Shown here: positions 10,267 through 18,678 of the stretch, piece after piece
Position numbering within the stretch: position 1 is the stretch's first letter
Layout of the letters: each line of letters opens with the position of its first letter
Source of the DNA: Myxococcales bacterium
Lineage (GTDB): Bacteria; Myxococcota_A; Polyangia; Palsa-1104; JAEUJZ01
Reading direction: 5' to 3'
Assembly (NCBI GenBank): GCA_016794505.1
Contig: JAEUJZ010000188.1
Location: 62,001-126,000, forward strand
DNA: 64,000 nt
The notes under the pieces: model-generated
What the model saw: the letters and a program-made list of their open reading frames with translations, nothing else
Told to the model about the DNA's origin: nothing
The model's database searches: none
Made by a program: the position numbers and the translations under genes

Positions 10267-10705
10267 CCGATCGTCGCGACACACATGCCCCTGGCCGAGC
10301 CCACCATCATGCCGGCTGTCGTAACCGCCATACTCGGCCGACAATCGACGCTTCCCGAAGAAAATCAGCAGGGTTGATTTAAGCCCCAAGGTGTTCGTAC
10401 GATAGCATGAACCTCGGGAGTCGATTCACTGTCGCACAGGGTTGCTACGGGTCCAGTGCCATGCCAGGTCGCGCCACGGACCAACACCGATCACAGGGGG
10501 CTTCAAGTCGCCGCGAACACACGCGGACCGCGCGTGCCGCTCAGCAGCGATGCATCGCTCAAGCCGTCTTTGCCTGCGCTTCTGCGCGGTGGCTACACGG
10601 CTTCTGCGACGCGACATGCCGTGCTGTCGGTTGCACACGACACGCTCGGTACGTAGCCAACCCGCAGGCAGTCCGCGAAGCACCGAGGGGAATCAGGGGG
10701 GTCAG
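10267..10705. other. Non-coding stretch between divergent DUF4159 and baseplate operons
   Basis: About 440 bases separate the minus-strand DUF4159 gene from the first gene of the plus-strand tail-like operon. Several short overlapping ORFs exist here but none has a recognisable product. No hairpin-plus-T-run terminator or convincing -35/-10 pair was found by eye. Promoters of both operons are expected here. A G-rich ribosome binding site for the next gene lies at its right end (about 10695-10701). Confidence 0.5.
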
Positions 10706-10948
10706 ATGGTGGATGAAGAGATCTATTGGCAGGACGTGCTGGATGACATCCGTTCGGGACGAACGAGCGCGCTGAAGTGTCCGTTCTGTCAGCTGCAGAC
10801 CTTGGCGGTGTCCAAGCGCGAGCGCGTAACGCAAGTCGCCTGCCAGAACAAGGCCTGTCGTCACTATATTGAAGTGGGCTTCGGAGAGCAGTCCGATGAA
10901 GACATGCTCTACGACGCCAAGCCGATTCAGGTGGGAGGCAAGCCCTAG
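10706..10948 (+). CDS. Small zinc-ribbon protein heading the tail-like operon
   Basis: An 80-residue acidic protein with two CxxC-type knuckles: 'CPFC' near residue 24 and 'CQNKAC' near residue 46, with flanking beta-strand residues as in a zinc ribbon. No other domain. The ATG at 10706 follows a G-rich stretch (CAGGGGGG), which I take as the ribosome binding site. It is the first plus-strand gene before the baseplate genes, 143 bp ahead of the gp25 gene, and may be a regulatory or assembly factor of that system. Zinc ribbons recur in two FHA proteins of the same operon, which supports a shared theme, but the function is unknown. Confidence 0.7.
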   Translation: MVDEEIYWQDVLDDIRSGRTSALKCPFCQLQTLAVSKRERVTQVACQNKACRHYIEVGFGEQSDEDMLYDAKPIQVGGKP

Positions 10949-11091
10949 GATCGGATATAGTCAGGCCCTGCTGTCAGGTCTGTTGGTTGCGTGCAAGGGG
11001 CGTGTTGGCAACAACTTCGACGGCATGGGGCGTGAAAAGGGGGATGGGCGAGCAGCTTTGTGCGGCCCGTCCACAGATGAAGAGGAAAGGC

Positions 11092-11493
11092 ATGGCGCGC
11101 AGCTTTTTAGGAAAAGGGTGGCGCTACCCGGTCATGATCGACCGCAACGGCGGCATGGCGCACAGCTCGCTCGACGATCTCGTCCGCGAGTCCATCCTGA
11201 TCATCCTCGGCACAGCGCCGGGAGAGCGCGTGATGCGCCCATACTTTGGCTGCGACATCCACGAGCTCTTGTTTGCTCCAAACAACATCAACACAGCCGG
11301 GTTGGCGGCTCACTACGTCGTCGAAGCGCTGGAGAAGTGGGAGCCACGCATCGAAGACATCTCTGCCGATGCCAACCCAGACCCGAACGAGCCACACAAG
11401 CTCCTCATCGACATTCGCTACAAGGTCCGCGGCAGCAACGTGTCGCGAAACCTCGTGTATCCGTTCTATCTGCGCAGGAGTGATCAAGAATGA
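11092..11493 (+). CDS. GPW/gp25-like baseplate wedge protein
   Basis: A 133-residue protein of the GPW/gp25 family, the baseplate wedge component shared by contractile phages, T6SS (TssE) and extracellular injection systems. The typical 'ESILIILGTAPGERVMRPYFGC' region (here the 'GERVMRP' core) and the alternating strand near the C-terminus ('LLIDIRYKVRGS') are clear. I choose the ATG at 11092, preceded by GAGGAAAGG, over the in-frame ATG 15 bases upstream. Its stop overlaps the start of the next baseplate gene by 4 bp (ATGA), indicating translational coupling. Confidence 0.88.
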   Translation: MARSFLGKGWRYPVMIDRNGGMAHSSLDDLVRESILIILGTAPGERVMRPYFGCDIHELLFAPNNINTAGLAAHYVVEALEKWEPRIEDISADANPDPNEPHKLLIDIRYKVRGSNVSRNLVYPFYLRRSDQE

Positions 11494-14400
11494 TCCCGAC
11501 GCCGAAACTCGACGATCGGACGTACGCAGACATCATTGCGGAAGCGGTCCGGCTTATTCCGCGCTACTGCCCGGAGTGGACAAACCACAACCCTTCGGAT
11601 CCCGGGATCACGATCCTTGAGCTCTGCTCATGGATGACAGAGCTGATTCTCTATCGGCTCAACAAAGTTCCTGACAAGAACTACCTGACCTTCCTCGACA
11701 TGCTGGGGATCAAGCTGCAGCCGGCGCAGCCCGCACGCGCGCTGCTGACGTTTGATCTGATGGAAGGCGTGGCCAGACAGATCCTGCGCAAGGGTCTGCA
11801 GGTCTCGACGCCGCAGGCCGACGAAGAAGACGCCGTGCTGTTCGAGACGATGCGCGATCTGACGGTGGTGAGCGCGCGGCTCGATCGCTGCTTCTCGTAC
11901 TTTGACGAGACGTATTCCGACAACTCGCTGTTTCTGACCGGCGAGCGGCAAGAGGGCTTCCCCGCCTTCGCAGGAGCCGAGCGCGTCGATCGCTTCCTCT
12001 ACATCGGCGATGATCGCCTGCTTTCCATCAATGAGTCGACGGTGCTGCGCGTGCGCATCACGGCTCCTGATCATGGGGGCCGCGATCTGTCCCGCTTGCT
12101 TGAGTGGGAATATTGGAACGGGCGGCGCTGGCGCGAGCTGCGGATGGCGCAGCTAGAAGTCGAGCGTGGCGAAGTCATTTTTGCCGGCGTCTCGGATATT
12201 CATCCGACGACGATCAGCGGTATCAACAGCGTATGGATCCGCGGGCGCTTGGCCGAAGTGCCGAAGAACGTGGCCGAGACCGAGGTCGATACGATCCGCG
12301 CCATCATCGAAGTGTCCGGCGAAGGCATCCTTCCCGATCAGGCCTTCGCCAACCTCGACAACAACGTCTTTATTGCGCTCGATCTGGGCAAGAACATCCA
12401 CCCCTTTGGCACCGAGCCAAAGGCCGATCACTGCCTGTATCTGTCATCGCAAGAGACGCTGGCGCAGCAAGGCGTGCAGGTCGAGATCGACTTCGTGGTC
12501 AGCGATCCGCAGATCGCTCCAGCGCCCAAGGCGTCAGACGATCTGATCCTGTCTTGGGAATACTTCGACGGAAAGAAGTGGCGCATCCTCGGCAAGACGA
12601 CGCCGCGGGGCAAGGCGCCTCCAGGATATGAGCAGAGCGCGCTTGGCTTCGTTGATGGCACCAATGCACTGACGAAGTCCGGCACCGTGCGCTTCCTGCG
12701 ACCGCCCGATCTGTCGCCTGGCGAAGTGACTGGTGAAGCCAACTACTGGCTGCGTGTGCGCATCGAGACCGGTGACTATGGCGTGCCGGGTGCCTACATG
12801 CTCGACGGTGATAAGTGGGTTTGGCGCGACGAGCGCCCGCTGCGCCCGCCTTCGCTAAAGAGCATCGGCATTCGCTACAACACCAACCTGGATCACCTGA
12901 AGTACTGCGTCTCGTTCAACGACTTCCGCTGGCGTGATCACTCAGAAGAAGAAAAGAACGAGTACCGTCCATTCCAGCCGTTCCAAGCCATCGCCGACGA
13001 AGGCGCCGCGCTGTATCTGGGCTTCAACTCGCGGCTGCCCAACGAGACGATCAGCCTGTACATCCAGTTCGTCGAGACCAATACGCTGGAAATGGACTAC
13101 AGCCATGCTGAGCACTTGGCGCAGTACTACGCCAAGCGCGCATCGCTATGGGAACCCGAGCAGCGCATCGTCTGGGAGTACTACAACGGCAAGGCCTGGG
13201 TGAATCTGGTTGTCAACGATGGCTCCAAGAACTTCACCGAGTCGGGCTTCATCGATTTCGTGGGTCCAGATGATCACGAAAAGTGCCTGAAGTTCACCGA
13301 AGATCGCTTCTGGCTGCGCGCTCGTCTTGAAATGGGTGGCTACATCAAGCCGCCACGCGTCCGCCGCATCCTGCAGAACACGGTCGAAGCGGCCAACGTG
13401 CGCACGATCTACAACGAGATCCTCGGCTCGTCCGATGGCACGCCTCTTCAGACGTATACGCTGCTGCACGGGCCGATTCTCGACGGGCAGCTCATCGAAG
13501 TGCGCGAGATCCAAGAGCCCAATATCGAAGACATCAGTGATCTTGGATCGGACGCATGGCGACCTGCCCCGCCAGAAGATCGCGACCGCGGCTATTTCGT
13601 GCGCTGGCGCGAAGTCGAAAGCTTCTTCGAATCGGGTCCCAAGTCTCGCCATTACGTGCGCGATCCACTGACGCGCCAGATCTCGTTTGGCGATGGCGTG
13701 CGCGGAATGATCCCACCGCAGATGCGCAACTCGATCATCGCGCGGGAATATCGCGTGGGGGGTGGCTCACGCGGCAACGTCAACGCCTATACATTGACCT
13801 CGCTCACGCGCGCGGTGCCTTACATCGAAAAGGTCTACAACGTGCTGCCCGCCGTCGGTGGCGCAGATGCCGAGACCGTCGATCAAGCCAAAGAGCGAGC
13901 GCCGCTGCAGATCAAGAGTCGCGATCGCGCGGTCACAGGCGAAGACTTTGAAACCTTGGCCCTGCGCTCGACCACAAGCATCGCCCGCGCCAAGTGTCTG
14001 CCATCAGATGAAAAGCCAGGGCACGTCCACTTGATCGTGGTGCCGCGTGGCGATGACCGAACGATGGATCTGACACGCAAGCTGGTGCCGCCGCCTGAGT
14101 TGTGTCGATACGTGCGCAACTACTTGGATGAGCGGCGCTTGGTGACGACGATCCTCGATGTCACCAAGCCGACTTATATCGAGCTGTCTTTGAAGGTCAC
14201 GCTGATCCGCCGCACCGTCGGACAAAGCGAGCGACTGCGCAATGAGATCGAACAGCGTCTGCGCCGCTATCTGCATCCGCTTCTGGGCGGCAAAGATGGC
14301 AAGGGCTGGCCGTTTGCTCGCCCGATCTATCGCACCGATCTGGTGCATGTGGTCGAAGACGTGCCAGGTGTCGACGCCATCGACTCGGTGCAGATCTATG

Positions 14401-14507
14401 ACGAAGACCGCCGCATCATGGTTGAAAGCGTCAAGCTCAAGGGCGACGAGCTACCGCACGTGGTCAACGTCGCAGTGATCGAGCGCGTTCGTCAGGAGAT
14501 GGTCTGA
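11490..14507 (+). CDS. Putative baseplate assembly protein (TIGR02243/gpJ type)
   Basis: A 1005-residue protein. The N-terminus ('NPSDPGITILELCSWMTELILYRLN', recognisable by its DPGIT-x-LEL core, then 'VPDKNYLTFLDMLGI') is the hallmark of TIGR02243 baseplate proteins, which occur in phage-tail-like and eCIS loci (Afp11/Pvc11 type). A middle region with several 'WEY(Y/W)NGKxW' beta-sandwich repeats (about residues 207, 355, 560) follows. A gpJ-like C-terminal half comes last, with 'SFGDGVRGMIPP' and 'KSRDRAVTGEDFETLA'. It would join the wedge to the central hub. It overlaps gp25 by 4 bp and the next gene by 1 bp (TGATG). Confidence 0.9.
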   Translation: MIPTPKLDDRTYADIIAEAVRLIPRYCPEWTNHNPSDPGITILELCSWMTELILYRLNKVPDKNYLTFLDMLGIKLQPAQPARALLTFDLMEGVARQILRKGLQVSTPQADEEDAVLFETMRDLTVVSARLDRCFSYFDETYSDNSLFLTGERQEGFPAFAGAERVDRFLYIGDDRLLSINESTVLRVRITAPDHGGRDLSRLLEWEYWNGRRWRELRMAQLEVERGEVIFAGVSDIHPTTISGINSVWIRGRLAEVPKNVAETEVDTIRAIIEVSGEGILPDQAFANLDNNVFIALDLGKNIHPFGTEPKADHCLYLSSQETLAQQGVQVEIDFVVSDPQIAPAPKASDDLILSWEYFDGKKWRILGKTTPRGKAPPGYEQSALGFVDGTNALTKSGTVRFLRPPDLSPGEVTGEANYWLRVRIETGDYGVPGAYMLDGDKWVWRDERPLRPPSLKSIGIRYNTNLDHLKYCVSFNDFRWRDHSEEEKNEYRPFQPFQAIADEGAALYLGFNSRLPNETISLYIQFVETNTLEMDYSHAEHLAQYYAKRASLWEPEQRIVWEYYNGKAWVNLVVNDGSKNFTESGFIDFVGPDDHEKCLKFTEDRFWLRARLEMGGYIKPPRVRRILQNTVEAANVRTIYNEILGSSDGTPLQTYTLLHGPILDGQLIEVREIQEPNIEDISDLGSDAWRPAPPEDRDRGYFVRWREVESFFESGPKSRHYVRDPLTRQISFGDGVRGMIPPQMRNSIIAREYRVGGGSRGNVNAYTLTSLTRAVPYIEKVYNVLPAVGGADAETVDQAKERAPLQIKSRDRAVTGEDFETLALRSTTSIARAKCLPSDEKPGHVHLIVVPRGDDRTMDLTRKLVPPPELCRYVRNYLDERRLVTTILDVTKPTYIELSLKVTLIRRTVGQSERLRNEIEQRLRRYLHPLLGGKDGKGWPFARPIYRTDLVHVVEDVPGVDAIDSVQIYDEDRRIMVESVKLKGDELPHVVNVAVIERVRQEMV

Positions 14508-16090
14508 TGGTGACCGAGCGAGACCTGCAGCCTCGGATGCTCGTTCGTGTCCCGGACATCGTCGGGCTGCCGCTGCGCAAGGCGCTCTTGCTCATTTCCC
14601 ACGCGGGTCTGCGGGTCGGCGCCAGGCTGTACAAAGAGAGCTATGAAGAAAAAGACACCGTGCTCGAACAGCGACCGCTGCGCGGGCAGATGGTGTACAC
14701 GGGCGAAGAAGTCACGCTGTGGATCTCGCGCGAGAGCTACATCAAGTGGCTGCCCGCGATCTATCAGCGCAGCGATGCCACAGGCCGCAACATCGTGCGC
14801 GATCTCTTGTGGATCGTGCAGCACCTGTTCGGCTCGATCGAATCGCAGCTAGACAGCGTCCATCTGTACTTCGATTCGTACGAGACACGCGAAGACTTCT
14901 TGCCATGGCTGGCCGCGTGGTCGGCCATGATCCTTGAGACCGACTGGCCCGTGAACAAGAAGCGTCGCCTGATCAAAAAGGCGATGGAGCTGTATCGCTG
15001 GCGCGGCACGGTCAAGGGTCTGAAGCTGTTCATCGCGCTGTTCACCGGCTTTGAACCGCATATCCAAGAAAACATCTGGCCGTATCAAGGCCTGCGAATC
15101 GGTGTCAGCTCGACGGTGGGAATCGATACGGTCATCCTGCCCCCGGTCGACAAAGCACACGCGTTCCTGTGCGTGATGCCCCATCAGTTCCGCGATATCT
15201 CGCCCGAGTCGATCATCCGACTGCACGAGATCATCGAGATGGAAAAGCCCGCGCACTCGCACTACATGCTGAAGTTCGAAGAGCCGAAGCTGTCGTTTGA
15301 AGAGCGCGCGTTCTATCGCATCGGCATTTCCTCGGGCGTCAACATCGGCGACGAAATCGTCACGCCGCTGCCGACCAATCCCGAGACCGGAGAGCCCGAG
15401 ATCCCGAAAGAGACCGAGATGCCGCAGCCGGCACCGGATCCATCGGTATACGAGCTGTTTGGCACCAAGAAGCGGCAGCTGCCGCCGATCGTCGGCGCAC
15501 CGAAAGCAGACAACGCGCCCGTCGAAGGCAAAGAGATCACATCGAGCAAGTTCGGCTTTGAAGGCGCCCGCGAATTCAAGCTGGACGACATCATGCGCGA
15601 GCTTCTAGAGCGCGCGGGTGTCTCGACCGATGGCATGGATTTGGGCAGCCTGACAGGTCAGCCCGCCGTCACACCGCCTGTTCAGGGTACGGTGGACGTG
15701 GAAGGACATGTTGCCGGACGCGGCCCCAAGATCGATGTCGAGATCGATGCCAAAGTCGTCGATCGCGAAGAGGTTGTAGCAGCCGATGCAGCGGAAGTGG
15801 CAGCGGCCCTCGCGCAAGAGGGCGGCAAGCCAACCGAAAAGATCGATGCGCTGCCCAGCTTGAACGAGCTTGAAACGCTCAAGCTCGGCGGACCCGTGGT
15901 CAGCGCACCCGAGACCGTGAAGCTGGATCGCGCGCAAGTTCAACAGGTGCAGGTCGAGATGGCTGGCCTGCGTAAAGACAAAGCACCCCGCGTCACTGTG
16001 GCCTTGGACATTGAGCCCGAGAAGCAGCCCGCGGAACCAGAAAAGACCGACGGGACGGCCAAGCCGCCCGAGAGCGATTCCAAGAAGTAA
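14507..16090 (+). CDS. PASTA domain fused to phage tail protein (TIGR02242/P2-I type)
   Basis: A 527-residue protein. Residues ~12-75 form a PASTA domain: 'VPDIVGLPLRKALLLISHAG', then 'VLEQRPLRG' and 'GEEVTLWIS'. Residues ~80-260 match the TIGR02242 tail-protein domain ('WLPAIYQRSD', 'HLFGSIESQLDSVHLYFD', 'LYRWRGTVKGLKLFI'), a baseplate/tail component (Afp12-like). The remaining ~260 residues are Pro/Glu/Val-rich, probably flexible. PASTA domains bind peptidoglycan fragments in kinases and penicillin-binding proteins, so the fusion may tether the baseplate to the cell wall (inference). The start overlaps the previous stop. Confidence 0.87.
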   Translation: MVTERDLQPRMLVRVPDIVGLPLRKALLLISHAGLRVGARLYKESYEEKDTVLEQRPLRGQMVYTGEEVTLWISRESYIKWLPAIYQRSDATGRNIVRDLLWIVQHLFGSIESQLDSVHLYFDSYETREDFLPWLAAWSAMILETDWPVNKKRRLIKKAMELYRWRGTVKGLKLFIALFTGFEPHIQENIWPYQGLRIGVSSTVGIDTVILPPVDKAHAFLCVMPHQFRDISPESIIRLHEIIEMEKPAHSHYMLKFEEPKLSFEERAFYRIGISSGVNIGDEIVTPLPTNPETGEPEIPKETEMPQPAPDPSVYELFGTKKRQLPPIVGAPKADNAPVEGKEITSSKFGFEGAREFKLDDIMRELLERAGVSTDGMDLGSLTGQPAVTPPVQGTVDVEGHVAGRGPKIDVEIDAKVVDREEVVAADAAEVAAALAQEGGKPTEKIDALPSLNELETLKLGGPVVSAPETVKLDRAQVQQVQVEMAGLRKDKAPRVTVALDIEPEKQPAEPEKTDGTAKPPESDSKK

Positions 16091-16126
16091 ATAGCGAGAA
16101 CCCAGTTCCTAGCGAGGAAGCGAGCG

Positions 16127-17782
16127 ATGGCGACTGAGAGCGAGAGCAAAGTCAAGGGATTCAAGCGGATCAATTTCTTTAAGGGCTTTCTCACCACCGA
16201 GCACGATTGGAACGATGCCGAGCGGTATCACATCGACAAGCGCCGCCTGCACAACCGACTGATGCACGCGCCCGGCGTGGTCTTTGGGTACAACGGCGAT
16301 CTGAAAGTCGTGGCGCGAGCGCGCGGCGATCTGTCCGTCGAGATCCAGCCCGGCTATTCCGTGGACGGGCAGGGCCGTGACTTGATGCTGTGGGACGCCG
16401 AAATCAAGACGCTGGTGCTCGAAGAGTACAAGCTGCCACAGACGGTCTACATCGTCCTTCGCTACTACGAGCAAGAGACCGACTTCATCGCGTACAAAGA
16501 AAACGCGGCGTACAAAGGTCACCGTCGCATCCTTGAGAGCTGCAAGGTCGAGGTGTCGCAGACCGCGCCGGACATTCGCGAAGAGATCGAGCTTGCGCGC
16601 ATCCTGCTTGATCGCAACGCCACGCGCATTCGCGATGCTCGCGATCCCAACGATCCGAAAGCCAACGAGATCGATCTGCGCTTCGTGCCGCGCGCTGGTG
16701 TCATTGGCAGCTGGCTCGACCCGACGCTGCGCATTCGCTTGGCCGTTCTGCTAGAGCGCCTGCGCCGCATTCTTTTGGCCATGGCTCGCGACAGCAAGGT
16801 CGGCACGGCGCACGATGCACTGGCCGGCGTGATCTCGGCGCAGACGCTGCACACGGCGGACCTGCTCGACAACCGCAATGGGCATGAAGTCCTCAACATG
16901 CTGTGCGCGCTGCAAGACGAGCTGGTCAAGGACGTCGAAGTCAATCATCCGCAGCTTGGCCAGAAGAAAGAATTCGGCAACTACAAGAAGCAGCTAGACA
17001 TCCTCAAGGGTCTGCTGAGCGAGCGTCGCAATACGCCGGAGTCCCTCGACAACATGCTGATGTACTTGGCGAAGGCCGGCGATGAGCTGGCGCCGCTTTA
17101 CACAAGCGGTGAAGCAGCCGAGACGTTGGCTCCCGGTCCGGCGGCCACACAGGCAGCGCCAGTCGCAGGACAGCCAGCAATCGACGCGGGCAAAGGGGCT
17201 GCAGCCCAGCCGGGCGATGCCAAAAAGCCGCGCGGCCAGTACGGCCCGACCGAGATCCCGCCCGACGATATGGAACGGATCAAGGGCATCTCGTCCCAGG
17301 ATCTGCCGATGGAGCTAGAGATCAACGGCGAGACCTGGATCCGCATCGACATGATCAAGGTCATGGACACCGACTCGGAAGGCAGCCACGACCTGAAGAT
17401 CAACGAAGCGCGCGACTCCTACCGCTCGCGCCAGAAGCTCAAGTACCCCAACGGCGATGTCATCGAGGATGTCGGTCGTGCGCACGTCGGTGGTCATGTC
17501 ACATACAAGGTCAAGGGCGTAACCCCCGGCAAGCGGCTCTTGGTCGTGCGCCGCATGGACTATGTGTACGGCGACTACTCGCTTGAGTTCGATGTCGACG
17601 GCAAGAAGGCCGGCGTCTGCGAGTGCCCAGGCACGGACCGTATCCACCGCTGGCGCAACTGGCCGTTCATCATCGGGGAAGAGTTCATCATGCGCGCCGA
17701 GCCCACGATCAAGCAGATCGCCGTCACGGCCGGCCGCGACATCAACATGTTCCGCTACTGGTTCTACCAACCCCGTCAATGA
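16127..17782 (+). CDS. Tail-adaptor-like protein with YH..KRRLHNR domain
   Basis: 551 residues. The first ~200 hold a domain seen in phage-tail-like and CIS loci: 'NFFKGFLTTEHDWNDAERY' followed by 'HIDKRRLHNRLMHAPGVV' and a beta-rich part ('IQPGYSVDGQGRDLML'). A helical middle and a Pro/Ala linker (about 325-375) separate it from a beta-sandwich-like C-terminus (about 385-551) with 'DYSLEFDVDGKKAG' and an aromatic-rich end. I infer an adaptor or fibre-like component whose C-terminus could bind a ligand such as a glycan. The start has GAGGAAG 6 bases upstream. It lies 36 bp after the tail protein and 17 bp before the first FHA gene. Confidence 0.7.
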   Translation: MATESESKVKGFKRINFFKGFLTTEHDWNDAERYHIDKRRLHNRLMHAPGVVFGYNGDLKVVARARGDLSVEIQPGYSVDGQGRDLMLWDAEIKTLVLEEYKLPQTVYIVLRYYEQETDFIAYKENAAYKGHRRILESCKVEVSQTAPDIREEIELARILLDRNATRIRDARDPNDPKANEIDLRFVPRAGVIGSWLDPTLRIRLAVLLERLRRILLAMARDSKVGTAHDALAGVISAQTLHTADLLDNRNGHEVLNMLCALQDELVKDVEVNHPQLGQKKEFGNYKKQLDILKGLLSERRNTPESLDNMLMYLAKAGDELAPLYTSGEAAETLAPGPAATQAAPVAGQPAIDAGKGAAAQPGDAKKPRGQYGPTEIPPDDMERIKGISSQDLPMELEINGETWIRIDMIKVMDTDSEGSHDLKINEARDSYRSRQKLKYPNGDVIEDVGRAHVGGHVTYKVKGVTPGKRLLVVRRMDYVYGDYSLEFDVDGKKAGVCECPGTDRIHRWRNWPFIIGEEFIMRAEPTIKQIAVTAGRDINMFRYWFYQPRQ

Positions 17783-17799
17783 GCTAAACTGAAAACGCG

Positions 17800-18660
17800 A
17801 TGTTCGTCGACAGGCTCATAGACACCATCCTTAGGCCGTTCCGCGAGATCACGAACCTCTTCGCGCGGGTCAACCAAACGAAGACTGGCGTGCAGATGGA
17901 CGTACAGCGAGTGCGCACCGCGCCGGCCTTGGTCCGCCAAGAAATGAACATGGCGGTGCAGCCCTTGGTTCAGACGGGTCGCGACGCTTCTAACTGGCGC
18001 GGCCAGAACGCACAGCAGCCGCCACCGAATGCCATGGTGGTGGCGCAACAGCCCGAGAAGAAAAAGATGAGCTGGTGGCCTTGGAGCAAGAAGACGTGTA
18101 TCCGCTGTTCTCAGAAGCTGCATAAGACGTGGACCCAGTGCCCGTACTGCGGCCAGGATCAGAACGCGCCCGTAATGGGTGGCCCCGCGCCGGGTGCGCA
18201 GCCCGGTGCGCCGGGTGCGCCAGGCTATCCACCCGCGCCTGGCATGCCGTATGGCCAGCCCGGCGCGCCAGGGCCCATGCCGACGCCTGGCATGCCGATG
18301 AAGACCATCGCCATGGATGCCGCCGCGATCAATGCGCCGCTTCTGGCAAGCGGCGATCGATCGGAAAACGTCGCATGGATGGTGCCGCTCGACGGCCCGC
18401 TTACCGGTGAGCTTCTGCAGGTCAAGGGCAAGGCGGTGATCGGCACAGCCGAAGGCTGCGACATCCGCGTCTTTGACGCGTCGATTTCAGGCCGGCACTG
18501 CGAGCTCACAGTCGGGCAGGGTGGTCGCTTCCGCATCACCGATCTCGGCTCGCGCAATGGCACCTATGTCAATGACAAGACCATTGCCTCGGTCGAGCTC
18601 GTCGACGGTGACAACATCCGGCTGGGGCGAACGACGTTCCGTTTCAAGACGAAGAACTAG
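17800..18660 (+). CDS. Zinc-ribbon FHA protein
   Basis: 286 residues in three parts. There is an amphipathic N-terminus, a zinc ribbon with C100, C103, C114 and C117 ('CIRC' and 'CPYC') preceded by a Lys/Trp-rich stretch, and a long Gly/Pro/Ala linker (about 125-170). A C-terminal FHA domain follows (about 205-280) with the conserved phosphothreonine-binding loops 'ISGRHCEL' and 'DLGSRNGTYVN'. FHA domains bind phosphothreonine, so this protein probably docks a phosphorylated partner to the tail-like complex. No kinase gene lies in the operon. It is the first of four consecutive FHA genes. Confidence 0.87.
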   Translation: MFVDRLIDTILRPFREITNLFARVNQTKTGVQMDVQRVRTAPALVRQEMNMAVQPLVQTGRDASNWRGQNAQQPPPNAMVVAQQPEKKKMSWWPWSKKTCIRCSQKLHKTWTQCPYCGQDQNAPVMGGPAPGAQPGAPGAPGYPPAPGMPYGQPGAPGPMPTPGMPMKTIAMDAAAINAPLLASGDRSENVAWMVPLDGPLTGELLQVKGKAVIGTAEGCDIRVFDASISGRHCELTVGQGGRFRITDLGSRNGTYVNDKTIASVELVDGDNIRLGRTTFRFKTKN

Positions 18661-18678
18661 AGCAGGCAAACCACGATC

